A model generated the notes under the pieces. That model made no database searches, was not told the origin of the DNA, and saw only the letters and a program-made list of their open reading frames with translations. Shown here in pieces: positions 16,910-26,386 of a stretch of DNA of 64,000 nt. The stretch is taken from NCBI RefSeq assembly GCF_001660485.1, contig NZ_CP013979.1:2542001-2606000 (forward strand), in the 5' to 3' direction. Numbering within the stretch: position 1 is the first letter of the stretch; every line of letters begins with the position of its first letter. A program made the translations under genes and the position numbers. The stretch comes from Agromyces aureus (GTDB lineage: Bacteria > Actinomycetota > Actinomycetes > Actinomycetales > Microbacteriaceae).

Positions 16910-19321
16910 CTACGGTCGGGGTGCGACATCCCCGATGCCGCGCTCGGTCCAGAGACGGAACGCGCCGTCGCCGGTCGCCGAGAGCAGCGAGGTGCCCGAT
17001 CGATCGCTTCGCACCGTCGCCGTGCCGAGGCGGTCGAGCAGCCCGAGCAGACGGCCGGTGGGGTGGCCGTAGCCGTTGTCGGCGCCGACGCCGATGACCC
17101 CGACCGTGGGGGAAAGCGTCTCGTAGAGCCGTTCGCTCTGGTCTGCCGAGCCGTGATGGGCGACCTTCACGAGGTCGACCGGACCGAGCGAGGCCGAGGC
17201 GAGCAGGCGCGCCTGCGCCTGCTCGCCGAGGTCGCCGAGGAAGATCGCGCTCCCGAGGCGGCCCTCGAGCTCGAGCACGACGCTCGCGTCGTTGCCCGGC
17301 GCCGTGTGCGGCGGTGGCCAGAGCACGCTCCAGCGCGAGTCCCCGAGCACGCCCCGGCGGCCGGCCGTGACCTCGACGGGCTCGGCACCGCCTGTGACGA
17401 GCGGGTCGAGCACCCGCGAGGAGCGTTCGTCGTCGAGCGGGCCGTGCACGACGGTCTGCACCATGCCGACCACGGCGTCACTGCCGGCGACGTGGTCGGC
17501 ATCCCAGTGGGTGAGCACGAGCAGGTCGATGCGCTCGATGCCGAGGAACTCGAGGCAGCGCTCGAGCGCGGCCGGGTCGGGTCCGGTGTCGAAGAGGGCG
17601 ATCGCGCCTTCGGAGCGCACGATCACGGCGTCGCCCTGGCCGACGTCGCAGTCTGCGACATCCCACTCCCCCGGATGCGCGGCACGTGCGACCGCAGCCG
17701 GGCCGGCGACGACACCGATCGGCACGGCCACCAGCAGCACGAGGAGCCCTGCCGCCCCTCGGCGCAGCCCGCGACCGCCGCGCGGATCGAGCAGCAGCCA
17801 CAGTCCGACCGCGGTCGCGGCGACCAGCACCAGGGCGCCGGGCGCGTCGGGCAGCCACGGCAGCCGGCCGCCGGGCAGTCCGGCGGCCCCGTGCGCGACG
17901 AGCGCGATCCATGTGGCGGGCACCCAGGCGACCTGCATGAGCGCGAACCCGACCGACGGAAGCAACGGCAGCACGAGGCATCCGAGCATGCCGACGACCG
18001 TGCCGACCGGCGCAGCGGGCGCGGCGAGCAGGTTCGCCGCGACGCCGTAGACCGAGATCGCCGGATCGAGCAGGATCAGCACCGGCTGGCACGCCAACTG
18101 GGCCGCCACCGGCACCGCGAGCACGATCGCGAGCGGCGTCGGCATCACGTCGGAGAGACGTCGCGCCAACGGTGCCGCGAGCAGCAGCAGGCCGGCGGTG
18201 GCCGCAGCGGAGAGGGCGAACCCGTAGTCGCGTGCGAGCCACGGATCATGCGAGAGCAGGAGCACGACCGCGACGGAGAGCGCCGAAGCACCACCCGCAC
18301 GCCGCGACGTCGCGACGCCGATGAGGATCACGACCGCCATCGCCGCGGCCCGGATGACGCTCGCCTGCGGCGTCACGAGCACCACGAAACCGCCGAGGGC
18401 GACGAGCGCGACCACGACCCGCGTGCGGCGCCCCAGGCCGCACGCGGCGGCGAGGCCGAAGGCGGCCGCGGTCACGATCGCGCAGTTCGCCCCCGAGACG
18501 GCCGTCAGGTGCGTCAGCGAACTCGCCTTCATGGCGGCGTCGAGTTCGGCGCCCACCGCCGAGGTGTCGCCGATCGCGAGGCCGGGCACGAGCGCGCCGC
18601 CGTCGCCGTCGAGTGCGGCCGCGGCACCCGCGAACCCGCGCCGCAGCTCGGAGGCCCACGCGAGCCAGGGAGGCGGACCGGCGACCGGCGCGACGCGGTC
18701 GGGCGAGACGAGCCGGAACGCCGTGGCCTCCCCCGCGGGCAGAGCCTGCGCTCGGGCCGAGAACGCGAGGCGCGCACCCCATTCGACGTCGGTCGATGCG
18801 CTCACCCCGACCGTGACCGGCACGCCGGACGCGGGCAGCCCGTCGACGCTCACGACCACCCCGTCGACACGCACCATGGGTTCGTCGGCGGCCCAGACGG
18901 CCGCGCGCATCGGTCGGGGTGCGGTCGTCGCCTCGATCACCACGTCGACCGTGCTGCGCGCCTCCGCCGCCGCGGCGAGTGGCGACCGCGAGCGCTCGAC
19001 GAGCCCGGCGGCCGCGCTCGTCGCGGTGAGGGCCGCGCACGCGAGCACGACCAGCAGGGTGGCGGCCACGGCCGTGATCCGTGCTCGCCGTCGTGGGGAG
19101 CTCCCGTCGCGAGGCCCGGCGGGCGGCGGGTCTCCGCCAGCTCGCGCACGGCCGCGACGGTCGAGCAGCGGCCAGCCGAGGGCGCCTGCGACGGCGAGGG
19201 CGAGCACCCACAGCACGGCGGCCGGCATCCAGCCCGCGATCCCGACGTCGGGCGCGCCGACGGCCATCCAGGCGGCCGCCCAGGTCGCGCACGCGGGCAG
19301 CAGCATCCGCAGGTCTTGCAC
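16910..19321 (-). CDS. comEC: ComEC/Rec2-type DNA internalisation protein
   Basis: Large membrane protein (803 residues) predicted to form the channel for single-stranded DNA uptake. N-terminal hydrophobic segments and a DUF4131-like region come first. The Competence domain with multiple membrane segments follows (about 230-520; LTAVSGANCAIVTAAAFGL is characteristic). A C-terminal metallo-beta-lactamase domain carries LVLTHWDADHVAGS and AHHGSADQS. The start is GTG at 19321, directly abutting the comEA stop (TGAGTG). Both domains appear intact. Pilus genes needed for transformation are not in this window. Confidence 0.93.
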   Translation of the reverse strand: MQDLRMLLPACATWAAAWMAVGAPDVGIAGWMPAAVLWVLALAVAGALGWPLLDRRGRARAGGDPPPAGPRDGSSPRRRARITAVAATLLVVLACAALTATSAAAGLVERSRSPLAAAAEARSTVDVVIEATTAPRPMRAAVWAADEPMVRVDGVVVSVDGLPASGVPVTVGVSASTDVEWGARLAFSARAQALPAGEATAFRLVSPDRVAPVAGPPPWLAWASELRRGFAGAAAALDGDGGALVPGLAIGDTSAVGAELDAAMKASSLTHLTAVSGANCAIVTAAAFGLAAACGLGRRTRVVVALVALGGFVVLVTPQASVIRAAAMAVVILIGVATSRRAGGASALSVAVVLLLSHDPWLARDYGFALSAAATAGLLLLAAPLARRLSDVMPTPLAIVLAVPVAAQLACQPVLILLDPAISVYGVAANLLAAPAAPVGTVVGMLGCLVLPLLPSVGFALMQVAWVPATWIALVAHGAAGLPGGRLPWLPDAPGALVLVAATAVGLWLLLDPRGGRGLRRGAAGLLVLLVAVPIGVVAGPAAVARAAHPGEWDVADCDVGQGDAVIVRSEGAIALFDTGPDPAALERCLEFLGIERIDLLVLTHWDADHVAGSDAVVGMVQTVVHGPLDDERSSRVLDPLVTGGAEPVEVTAGRRGVLGDSRWSVLWPPPHTAPGNDASVVLELEGRLGSAIFLGDLGEQAQARLLASASLGPVDLVKVAHHGSADQSERLYETLSPTVGVIGVGADNGYGHPTGRLLGLLDRLGTATVRSDRSGTSLLSATGDGAFRLWTERGIGDVAPRP

Positions 19322-20062
19322 TCAGAGCGCCACGAGTTCGGACAGGCCCGCGAACACGGCGTCGCCGATGCCCGTCACGTCCATGAGTTGATCGACGCTC
19401 GTGAAGGCGCCGTTCGCGTCGCGGTAGTCGATGATGCGCTGCGCCAGCGCCGGCCCGATGCGCGGCAGGGTGTCGAGTTCGGCGACGCCCGCACTGTTGA
19501 GGTGCACCAACCCATCGGATGCCGCGGCGCCGCCGCCCGGTGCGCCGCCCGCGCCGGCGCCGCCCACCGCCGCTGCCGCCGGCAGCTCGCCCATGGCGAA
19601 CACCCTGAGCTGCTCGCCGTCGACGACCGGACGCGCCAGGTTGACGCCCGCGGGGTCGGCTTCGGCCGTGAACCCGCCGGCCGCGGCCACGGCGTCGACC
19701 ACGCGCGCGCCCTGGTCGAGCTCGACGAGCCCAGGACTGGCGACCGCGCCGAGCACGTGCACGAGCAGCGGGAGCGGCTCGCCGACCGCGCCCACCGCAC
19801 CGCCGCCGCTCGGATCAGCGGCGCCATCGGTCGCTCCGCCGCTCACCGAGCCGCCGGAGTCGGCCGGCCCGCCGATGACCTGCTGCTCACCGCCCCCGCC
19901 CGATGCGAACGAGACGACGGCGGCCAGGGCGACCGCAACGACGAAGAGCACCACGGCAGCGCCGACGGCGATGCGCACGCGCGGCCCGGCACGGCGCGCG
20001 GCGGGATCGAGCGCATCGAGCGGATCGGGCGCATCGCGGGCGACGGGCGGTTCAGCGGGCAT
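19322..20062 (-). CDS. comEA: ComEA-like DNA-binding protein (SLBB + helix-hairpin-helix)
   Basis: Membrane-anchored DNA receptor for competence, 246 residues. One hydrophobic segment lies at about 30-50 (VRIAVGAAVVLFVVAVALAAVV). A low-complexity Gly/Ser linker and an SLBB domain (LLVHVLGAVASPGLVELDQGARVVDAVAAAGG) follow, then a Gly/Ala-rich hinge and a C-terminal HhH pair (VHLNSAGVAELDTLPRIGPALAQRIIDYR; MDVTGIGDAVFAGL). ATG at 20062 is the natural start. It is transcribed into comEC with no gap. A terminator at 20095-20126 separates it from leuS, so the com operon probably has its own promoter. Confidence 0.92.
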   Translation of the reverse strand: MPAEPPVARDAPDPLDALDPAARRAGPRVRIAVGAAVVLFVVAVALAAVVSFASGGGGEQQVIGGPADSGGSVSGGATDGAADPSGGGAVGAVGEPLPLLVHVLGAVASPGLVELDQGARVVDAVAAAGGFTAEADPAGVNLARPVVDGEQLRVFAMGELPAAAAVGGAGAGGAPGGGAAASDGLVHLNSAGVAELDTLPRIGPALAQRIIDYRDANGAFTSVDQLMDVTGIGDAVFAGLSELVAL

Positions 20063-20094
20063 GCCCGCACGCTACGTCGGCCACCGAACGCGGA

Positions 20095-20126
20095 ACGGCC
20101 GGTCGGGCCGGAGCCCGACCGGCCGT
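20095..20126 (-). terminator. Perfect hairpin after leuS
   Basis: ACGGCCGGTCGGGC (20095-20108) pairs perfectly with GCCCGACCGGCCGT (20113-20126) around CGGA. It lies 74 bases beyond the leuS stop and 33 bases ahead of comEA, marking the end of the leuS transcript. No U-run is seen. Confidence 0.75.
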
Positions 20127-20199
20127 CGCCGGTGCTGCACTGGGGAGGGGCGGTCACGAGGACCGGCCGCACCCTCCGAGGGACGTCAGCTGAGGTGGG

Positions 20200-22767
20200 T
20201 CAGCCCTTGATCGCGATGTTCACCAGGTTCGGCGCACGCACGATGACCTTCACGATCTCGCGGTCGCCGATGGTGCGGACGACGGCCTCCGAGGCGAGGG
20301 CGAGGGCCTCGAGCTCGTCGCCCGAGATCTTCGGCGAGACCTCGATGCGGTCGCGCACCTTGCCGTTGACCTGCACGATCGCCGTGACCGACTCCTCGAC
20401 GAGCAGCGCCGGGTCGGCCTTGCGCCACGGCACGAGGGCCACGGTCGGCTGGTAGCCGAGACGCTCCCACATGTCCTCGGCCGCGTAGGGCGCGAACAGG
20501 TCGAGGATCATCGCCGTGACCTCTGCCGATTCGCGCACCGCGGCATCGCCCGCACCGGCACCCGAGTCGATGGCCTTGCGGGTCGCGTTCACGAGCTCCA
20601 TGAGGCGCGCAACGACGACGTTGAACTTGTACGCCTCGACGAGCCCCGGGGCGTCGGCGAGCAGGCGGTGGGTGATGCGGCGGAGAGCCGCGTCGCCCGT
20701 CTTCCACTCGACGTCGGGGCTCGAGGCCACCTCGCCGGAGATGCGCCACGCACGGGCGAGGAACTTCGCCGCACCGGTGGGCGAGACATCCGCCCAGTCG
20801 ATGTCGTCTTCAGGCGGCCCGGCGAACGCGAGCGTGACGCGCAGCGCATCGGTGCCGTGCGCCTTGAGCTCGGACGCGAACTCGACGAGGTTGCCCTTCG
20901 ACTTCGACATCTTCGAGCCGTCCATGAGCACCATGCCCTGGTTGAGGAGCGACGTGAACGGCTCGGTGAAGCTCAGGTACCCCTCGTCGAAGAGGACCTT
21001 CGTGATGAAGCGCGAGTACAGCAGGTGCAGGATCGCGTGCTCGACGCCGCCGACGTACTGGTCGACCGGCGCCCACTTCTCGGCCTCGGCCGGGTCGAAG
21101 GCGACCGAGTCGGACGTCGGGTTGAGGTAGCGCAGGTAGTACCAGGAGCTGTCGACGAACGTGTCCATGGTGTCGGAGTCGCGGCGCGCGGCTCCGCCGC
21201 ACTTCGGGCACGCGACGTTGACCCAGTCCTCGGCGGCACCGAGCGGGCTCGAGCCCTTGGGCTTGAGGTCGAGGCCCGCGGCATCCGGAAGCCTGACCGG
21301 CAGCTCGCTGTCGGGAACGGGCACCTCGCCGCACTCGGCGCAGTGGATGATCGGGATGGGCGTGCCCCAGTAGCGCTGGCGCGAGATGAGCCAGTCGCGC
21401 AGGCGGTAGTTCTTGGCCGCACGACCGAGGCCGCGCTGCTCGAGCAGTTCGACGACCCGACGGATCGCGTTCGACTTCGAGAGGCCGTCGAGCGGGCCCG
21501 AATTGATGAGGCGGCCCTCGCCGGTCAACGCGACGCCCGTCTCGGCGGGGTTCAGCGGCGGCAGGTCGTCGGGCAGGTACGGGACGCCGTTCTCGTCGAG
21601 CGGGATCACCGGGATCACGCCCGTGACGGGCTGGTTCGTGTCGACCACGACGCGCACGGGCAGGTCGAACGCGCGGGCGAAGTCGAGGTCGCGCTGGTCG
21701 TGCGCCGGCACGGCCATGATCGCGCCGTGGCCGTAGTCGGCCAGCACGTAGTCGGCGGCCCAGATCGGCAGGCGCTCGCCGTTCACGGGGTTGATCGCGT
21801 GGCGGTCGAGGAACACGCCGGTCTTCGGGCGGTCGGTCGAGAGACGGTCGATGTCGCTCTCGGTGCGCACCGAGTCGAGGTAGCCCTCGAAGCGCGCCTT
21901 GACCTCGTCGGATGCCCCGGCCGCGAGCTCGGCCGCGAGCTCGGAGTCGGGCGCCACGACCATGAAGGTCGCACCGAACAGCGTGTCGGGGCGCGTCGTG
22001 AAGACGGGGATGCGCTCCTCGCGCCCCTCGATCTCGAACTCGACGTCGGCACCGGCCGACCGGCCGATCCAGTTGCGCTGCATCGAGAGGACCTTCGACG
22101 GCCAGGCACCCTCGAGCTGGTTCAGGTCGTCGAGCAGTCGGTCGGCGTAGTCGGTGACGCGGAAGTACCACTGCGTGAGGGCCTTCTTCGTGACCACGGC
22201 GCCGCAGCGCTCGCAGTGCCCGTCGACGACCTGCTCGTTGGCGAGCACGGTCTGGTCGTTGGGGCACCAGTTCACCTGGCCCGCCTTGCGGTACGCGATG
22301 CCCTTCTCGTAGAGCTTCAGGAACAGCCACTGGTTCCAGCGGTAGTACTCGGGGTCGCTCGTGTGCAGTTCGCGCGACCAGTCGAACGACGGCGCGTACT
22401 GGCGGAACGAGCTCTTCTGCTGGGCGATGTTCTCGTATGTCCAGCCGCGGGGGTCGACACCGCGCTTGATGGCCGCGTTCTCGGCGGGCAGGCCGAACGA
22501 GTCCCAGCCGATGGGGTGCAGCACGTCGAAGCCCTGGTGGCGCCAGTACCGCGCGACGGTGTCGCCGTAGCCGAACGCCTCGGCGTGGCCCATGTGCAGG
22601 TCGCCCGAGGGGTACGGGAACATGTCGAGGATGTACTTGCGCGGCTTCTTGTCGCCGGGGCGGCCGGCCTCGAACGGCTTCGATTCCTCCCACACCGGCA
22701 GCCACTTCGCCTGGATGGCGGCGAAGTCGTATGCGCCGGGGTCGACCTCGTGCTGATCGTGTGCCAC
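20200..22767 (-). CDS. leuS: Leucyl-tRNA synthetase
   Basis: Class I aminoacyl-tRNA synthetase charging tRNA-Leu. The HIGH-equivalent HMGH is at residues 58-61 ([18 protein letters not shown]). A CP1 editing domain follows (about 230-450; [19 protein letters not shown]). KMSKS lies near 620 ([11 protein letters not shown]), followed by the anticodon-binding and C-terminal domains. I favour GTG at 22767 ([15 protein letters not shown]), giving 855 residues. The open frame reaches 22854, but the extra 29 residues do not look like family sequence; the Shine-Dalgarno (GAGAG) is weak either way. It follows pabB on the same strand. Confidence 0.95.
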   Translation of the reverse strand: MAHDQHEVDPGAYDFAAIQAKWLPVWEESKPFEAGRPGDKKPRKYILDMFPYPSGDLHMGHAEAFGYGDTVARYWRHQGFDVLHPIGWDSFGLPAENAAIKRGVDPRGWTYENIAQQKSSFRQYAPSFDWSRELHTSDPEYYRWNQWLFLKLYEKGIAYRKAGQVNWCPNDQTVLANEQVVDGHCERCGAVVTKKALTQWYFRVTDYADRLLDDLNQLEGAWPSKVLSMQRNWIGRSAGADVEFEIEGREERIPVFTTRPDTLFGATFMVVAPDSELAAELAAGASDEVKARFEGYLDSVRTESDIDRLSTDRPKTGVFLDRHAINPVNGERLPIWAADYVLADYGHGAIMAVPAHDQRDLDFARAFDLPVRVVVDTNQPVTGVIPVIPLDENGVPYLPDDLPPLNPAETGVALTGEGRLINSGPLDGLSKSNAIRRVVELLEQRGLGRAAKNYRLRDWLISRQRYWGTPIPIIHCAECGEVPVPDSELPVRLPDAAGLDLKPKGSSPLGAAEDWVNVACPKCGGAARRDSDTMDTFVDSSWYYLRYLNPTSDSVAFDPAEAEKWAPVDQYVGGVEHAILHLLYSRFITKVLFDEGYLSFTEPFTSLLNQGMVLMDGSKMSKSKGNLVEFASELKAHGTDALRVTLAFAGPPEDDIDWADVSPTGAAKFLARAWRISGEVASSPDVEWKTGDAALRRITHRLLADAPGLVEAYKFNVVVARLMELVNATRKAIDSGAGAGDAAVRESAEVTAMILDLFAPYAAEDMWERLGYQPTVALVPWRKADPALLVEESVTAIVQVNGKVRDRIEVSPKISGDELEALALASEAVVRTIGDREIVKVIVRAPNLVNIAIKG

Positions 22768-22902
22768 GTGACTCTCAATCGTGTCGATGCGGGTTTCGTC
22801 CGCACTGCTCAGGGCGCGCCAGACGTCGACGCACCGAGCATCCAGCCTAGTCACTCGGACCGGGCGGCGGCCTCACCCGAGTCGAACGCCCGCTCGGAGC
22901 TC

Positions 22903-22920
22903 GCTGAGCGCCCGCTCAGC
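22903..22920 (-). terminator. Short hairpin at pabB 3' end
   Basis: GCTGAGCG-CC-CGCTCAGC is an 8-bp perfect stem. It overlaps the pabB stop codon (22916-22918) and precedes leuS. It may attenuate read-through from pabB into leuS, but the overlap with coding sequence makes it a weak call. Confidence 0.3.
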
Positions 22921-24499
22921 GCGCGTCCGTCGTCGACGCGCCGAGCACCGCGAGCAGTGCGCGCGCCTTGATGCGCGTCTCCTCGACCTCCTCCTCGGCG
23001 ACCGAGAGGGCGGTGATGCCGCCGCCGGTGCCGATCGAGGCGCCGTTCGGACCGAGCACGATCGAGCGGATGACCATGGCCAGGTCGAGGCTGCCGTCGA
23101 CGGCCAGGTACCCGAAGGCGCCCGAGTAGACGCCGCGGGGTCCTGCCTCGAGCCCGTGCAGGATCTGCATCGCGCTGTGCTTGGGCGCGCCCGTCATCGA
23201 GCCGGCGGGGAACGCGGAGCGCACGGCGTCGAGTGCGGTGAGCGGATGCCGCAGCCGGGCGCGCACCGTCGACACGAGCTGGTGCACGTGCGGGTACTCC
23301 TCGACCGCGAGCAGGCTCGGCACGCGCACGGTGCCGAGCTCGGCGATGCGCCCGAGGTCGTTGCGCATGAGGTCGACGATCATGAGGTTCTCGGCGCGCT
23401 CCTTCTCGCTCCCGAGGAGCTCGCGTCGCAGGCGCCGGTCCTCGACGGGGTCGGCGTGCCGCGGCCTGGTGCCCTTCATGGGCTTCGTCGACACGATGCC
23501 GTCGCGCGAGACGTGCAGGAACAGCTCGGGCGAGGCGCTCAGCAGGGCGTGGTCGCCGAACCTGAGGTAGCCGCCGTGGTGCGTCGGGCTCGAGGCTCGC
23601 AGCGCGAGGTAGGTGCTCGCCGGGTCGGGCGTCACGTCGATGTCGACGCGGTTCGTGAGGCAGAGCTGGTAGGCATCGCCGCGACGGATCGCCCGCTGGC
23701 ATTCGTCGATGAGCCGCGTGTAGGTCGCCGCGTCGTGCCGCCAGCGGGCGGTCGGTGCGTTCGGTGCCGTCGGTGCCGTCGACCGCGCCCGATCAGGGCG
23801 AGCGGATGCCGGCGGCTCCGCCGACATCGCGGTCGCGGAGTCGGCGCGCCCGGCGTCCGCCCGGACGGTCACCCAGACCTCGGCGAGTTCATCGGCCCAG
23901 GCCTCGGATGCGCCGTCGCCGCCGTCGCTCCGCTCGACGCGGGCGTCGCCGCCGGAGTCGTCGCCGCGCCCGTCGTCGCACAGCCAGACGAGGTCTGCCG
24001 TGCGCGACGCGTGATCGAACACGACCGCGCGGTCGACCCAGAGGAACGCTGCGTCAGGCGTGTCGGTCTCGGCCGCCGGAACCCCGACGAGCTCGGCGCC
24101 CAGCTCGTAGCCGAACCAGCCGTACCAGCCGAGCGGGCCGCCGCCCGGCCCCGCGGGCGGGTCGTCGCGCGCCACGCCCGCCGCACTCGCGGCCACGTCG
24201 ACGCGGTGCGCCGCGAGCCGTTCGCCGAGCGCGTCGAACAGGTCGTCGACGCCGCCCGGCCGCGTCAGCGTCGGGCCTTCGGGAGCCGCGGGCCAGGTCG
24301 TCGAGATCGTGCCGGCCGCGACATCCGCCGTCAGCATCACCGAGCCGGCGTGCGCCGATGCGAGCACGCTGACGCCGCTCGTGGCGTCGGAGCCGCCGTC
24401 GAGCCACACGACGTGCGTGGCTTCGGTGCAGTGCGCGCGGAAGAGCAGGTGCGGATCGGTCCACCCGTCGAGGCGGCGGCGTCGGATTCGGCGCGGCAT
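22916..24499 (-). CDS. pabB: Aminodeoxychorismate synthase component I
   Basis: Chorismate-binding enzyme that, with a PabA glutaminase, makes 4-amino-4-deoxychorismate for folate synthesis. The C-terminal chorismate domain has KPMKGTRPR (the PabB lysine, in place of TrpE-type alanine), SEKERAENLMIVDLMRNDLGR, and FPAGSMTGAPKHSAMQILHGLE. GTGGGITALSV is near the end. The N-terminal half includes GPLGWYGWFGYELG and a low-complexity Asp/Gly/Ser insert of roughly 50 residues (about 175-250). The length is 527 residues from ATG at 24499. It lies 9 bases after cydC, so it may be transcribed with the cytochrome bd genes. No pabA or pabC is present here. Confidence 0.9.
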   Translation of the reverse strand: MPRRIRRRRLDGWTDPHLLFRAHCTEATHVVWLDGGSDATSGVSVLASAHAGSVMLTADVAAGTISTTWPAAPEGPTLTRPGGVDDLFDALGERLAAHRVDVAASAAGVARDDPPAGPGGGPLGWYGWFGYELGAELVGVPAAETDTPDAAFLWVDRAVVFDHASRTADLVWLCDDGRGDDSGGDARVERSDGGDGASEAWADELAEVWVTVRADAGRADSATAMSAEPPASARPDRARSTAPTAPNAPTARWRHDAATYTRLIDECQRAIRRGDAYQLCLTNRVDIDVTPDPASTYLALRASSPTHHGGYLRFGDHALLSASPELFLHVSRDGIVSTKPMKGTRPRHADPVEDRRLRRELLGSEKERAENLMIVDLMRNDLGRIAELGTVRVPSLLAVEEYPHVHQLVSTVRARLRHPLTALDAVRSAFPAGSMTGAPKHSAMQILHGLEAGPRGVYSGAFGYLAVDGSLDLAMVIRSIVLGPNGASIGTGGGITALSVAEEEVEETRIKARALLAVLGASTTDAR

Positions 24500-24508
24500 C
24501 CGTTCAGC

Positions 24509-26386
24509 CTATGTCGTGCGCCGCCCGTCGAGGCGCCCACCGGTGATGGCGACCTCGCGGTCGACGAGTCGATCGTCGACGGGCGCGTGCGAGATGACGA
24601 GCACCGTGCGTCCGGCGTCGCGCGCCGCGTTCACGAGATCGCGCATGAGCTCGTCGGCCTGCACGGCGTCGACGTTCGCGGTCGGCTCGTCGAGCACGAG
24701 CACCGGGAACCCGGCGAGCACGGCGCGTGCGAGCGCGATGCGCTGCGCCTGCCCGCCCGACACGAGCGATCCGCGCTCCCCGACCCGCGCGTCGAGGCCG
24801 CCGCGCTGCTCGGCCCAGTCGCGGAGGCCCACGCGTTCGAGCGCGTCGAGCAGGTCGTCGTCGGTCGCGCCCTCTCGCGCGAAGAGCAGGTTCTGGCGCA
24901 CGGTCTCGTCGAAGAGCCACGGGCGCTGCTCGACGAGGCCGACGATCCTGCGGAGCGCGTCGGGGTCGAGCGCACGGGCCTCGACGCCGCCGACGCGGTA
25001 CGAGCCGCCGTAGTCGAGGAACCGCACGAGCACGTGCGCGAGCGTGGTCTTGCCGGCGCCCGAAGGCCCGCGCAGCAGGACGCACTCCCCCGGTGCGAGG
25101 TCGAGGTCGACGTGCTCGAGCGCGGTTCCGGATGCCGCATCGAGCCGTCGCGATGCGCCGTCGCCGTCCACGTCGCCGTCCATGGTGGTCGGAGTCTCAG
25201 GGGTCGCGGAGGCCTCTGGGGCCTCAGGGCGCTCGCCGACGGCGGGCCACGAGGCGCGCACACCGCGGAGGCCGATCGCGGGCGGCCCGTCGCCCGTGGG
25301 CGGATCGGCGGGCTCCTGCGGCGGCACCGGAATGCCCTCGGGAACCCGCGCGGGGACCGCCGACTCGACGCGCGCGGCGCTGGCGCGTGCCTGTCGACGC
25401 GCGGTCGCGGCGAGCGGGATGGCCGCCGCCACCTCGGCGATCGCGAGCGGCACGAGGGCGAGTACCGCGAACACCGGACCGCCGATGCGCCCGTCCTCGA
25501 GCAGCGGCGCCGCGGCCGCGAGGCTCGCGGCGACGGCGAACCCGCCGATCGCGGTCATCGAGGCGGATGCGGCGCCGGCCGCCATCACCCTGGCCCGCGT
25601 CGCGCGGGCGAGGCGTTCGCCGAGGCGTTCGATGCGGGCTCGGCTCGTCTCGGCGGCATCGAAGGCGACGAGCACGTCCACGGATTGCACGTGCTCGAGG
25701 ACGGCCGCCTGCAGGGCTCCCCGGAGGGGGGCGAGCTCCCGCTCGGCTCTGGCCGCGGCGAACGACTGGGCGAGGAGCGTCAGCCCGACGCCGATCACCA
25801 GGCAGGCGAGCACGGCCAGGGCCGAGGCCGGCGCGAGGATCGCGACGCCGACGACGGCGGCGACGAGCACCACGGCCGCGCTCACGAGCGGCTGGACGAC
25901 GCGCAGGGGCACGTTCTGCAGCTCGTCGACGTCGTCGACGAATCGGGCGAGCAGGTCGCCGCGCCGTGCGCCGGCGAGGCCGTCGGGCGCGACGGGCAAC
26001 ATGCGTTCGAAGACGCCCGTGCGGATCGCGGCGAGCTGTCGGAACGACGCGTCATGCCCCGTGAGCCGTTCGAGGTACCGGAACACGGCGCGTCCGAGCG
26101 CGAATGCGCGCACGCCGACGACCGCGACCGACAGGTAGAGCACGGGGGGCTGCTCGGCGGCGCGGGCGATGAGCCACGCCGAGCAGGCCAGCAGGGCGAT
26201 GGCCGAGAGGCCCGATGCGATGCCCGAGAGCACCGACGGTGCCAGCCGCCCGGCCGGCGGGATCGCCGCGCGGAGCATCGCGGAGCCGGCTGCCGCGGCG
26301 CGCGCAGTCGCCCCGGTTTCGGCGGCCCTGGGGGCGGCACGCGTGGGGTCGGCGGAGGCGCGGTCGACGGTGCGGCGTTCAGACAT
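24509..26386 (-). CDS. cydC: ABC exporter subunit CydC
   Basis: One half of the heterodimeric CydDC transporter, which exports reductant (cysteine/glutathione in E. coli) and is needed for cytochrome bd assembly. Six hydrophobic segments (about 45-320) precede the ATPase. The nucleotide-binding domain shows Walker A GPSGAGKTT, signature LVSGGQ in place of LSGGQ, Walker B VLVLDEPT, and H-loop VISHAP. An acidic Pro/Glu/Asp-rich insert of about 40 residues interrupts the first strands of the ATPase domain (between VRASWPAVGE and TALEHVDLDL). I take ATG at 26386, with GGCGGGTG upstream, overlapping the cydD stop; GTG at 26392 is the alternative. Confidence 0.9.
   Translation of the reverse strand: MSERRTVDRASADPTRAAPRAAETGATARAAAAGSAMLRAAIPPAGRLAPSVLSGIASGLSAIALLACSAWLIARAAEQPPVLYLSVAVVGVRAFALGRAVFRYLERLTGHDASFRQLAAIRTGVFERMLPVAPDGLAGARRGDLLARFVDDVDELQNVPLRVVQPLVSAAVVLVAAVVGVAILAPASALAVLACLVIGVGLTLLAQSFAAARAERELAPLRGALQAAVLEHVQSVDVLVAFDAAETSRARIERLGERLARATRARVMAAGAASASMTAIGGFAVAASLAAAAPLLEDGRIGGPVFAVLALVPLAIAEVAAAIPLAATARRQARASAARVESAVPARVPEGIPVPPQEPADPPTGDGPPAIGLRGVRASWPAVGERPEAPEASATPETPTTMDGDVDGDGASRRLDAASGTALEHVDLDLAPGECVLLRGPSGAGKTTLAHVLVRFLDYGGSYRVGGVEARALDPDALRRIVGLVEQRPWLFDETVRQNLLFAREGATDDDLLDALERVGLRDWAEQRGGLDARVGERGSLVSGGQAQRIALARAVLAGFPVLVLDEPTANVDAVQADELMRDLVNAARDAGRTVLVISHAPVDDRLVDREVAITGGRLDGRRTT

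Noticed and set aside
17063..20455. 1130-codon plus-strand open frame opposite comEC and comEA
   Set aside because: Low-complexity composition, no motifs, and fully explained by the opposite-strand genes with strong domain matches.
22768..22854. N-terminal extension of leuS beginning MTRLDARC
   Set aside because: No Shine-Dalgarno and no similarity to family N-termini; the GTG at 22767 fits better.
20668..22971. Long plus-strand frame opposite leuS
   Set aside because: Shadow of leuS; no start signal and no recognisable protein features.
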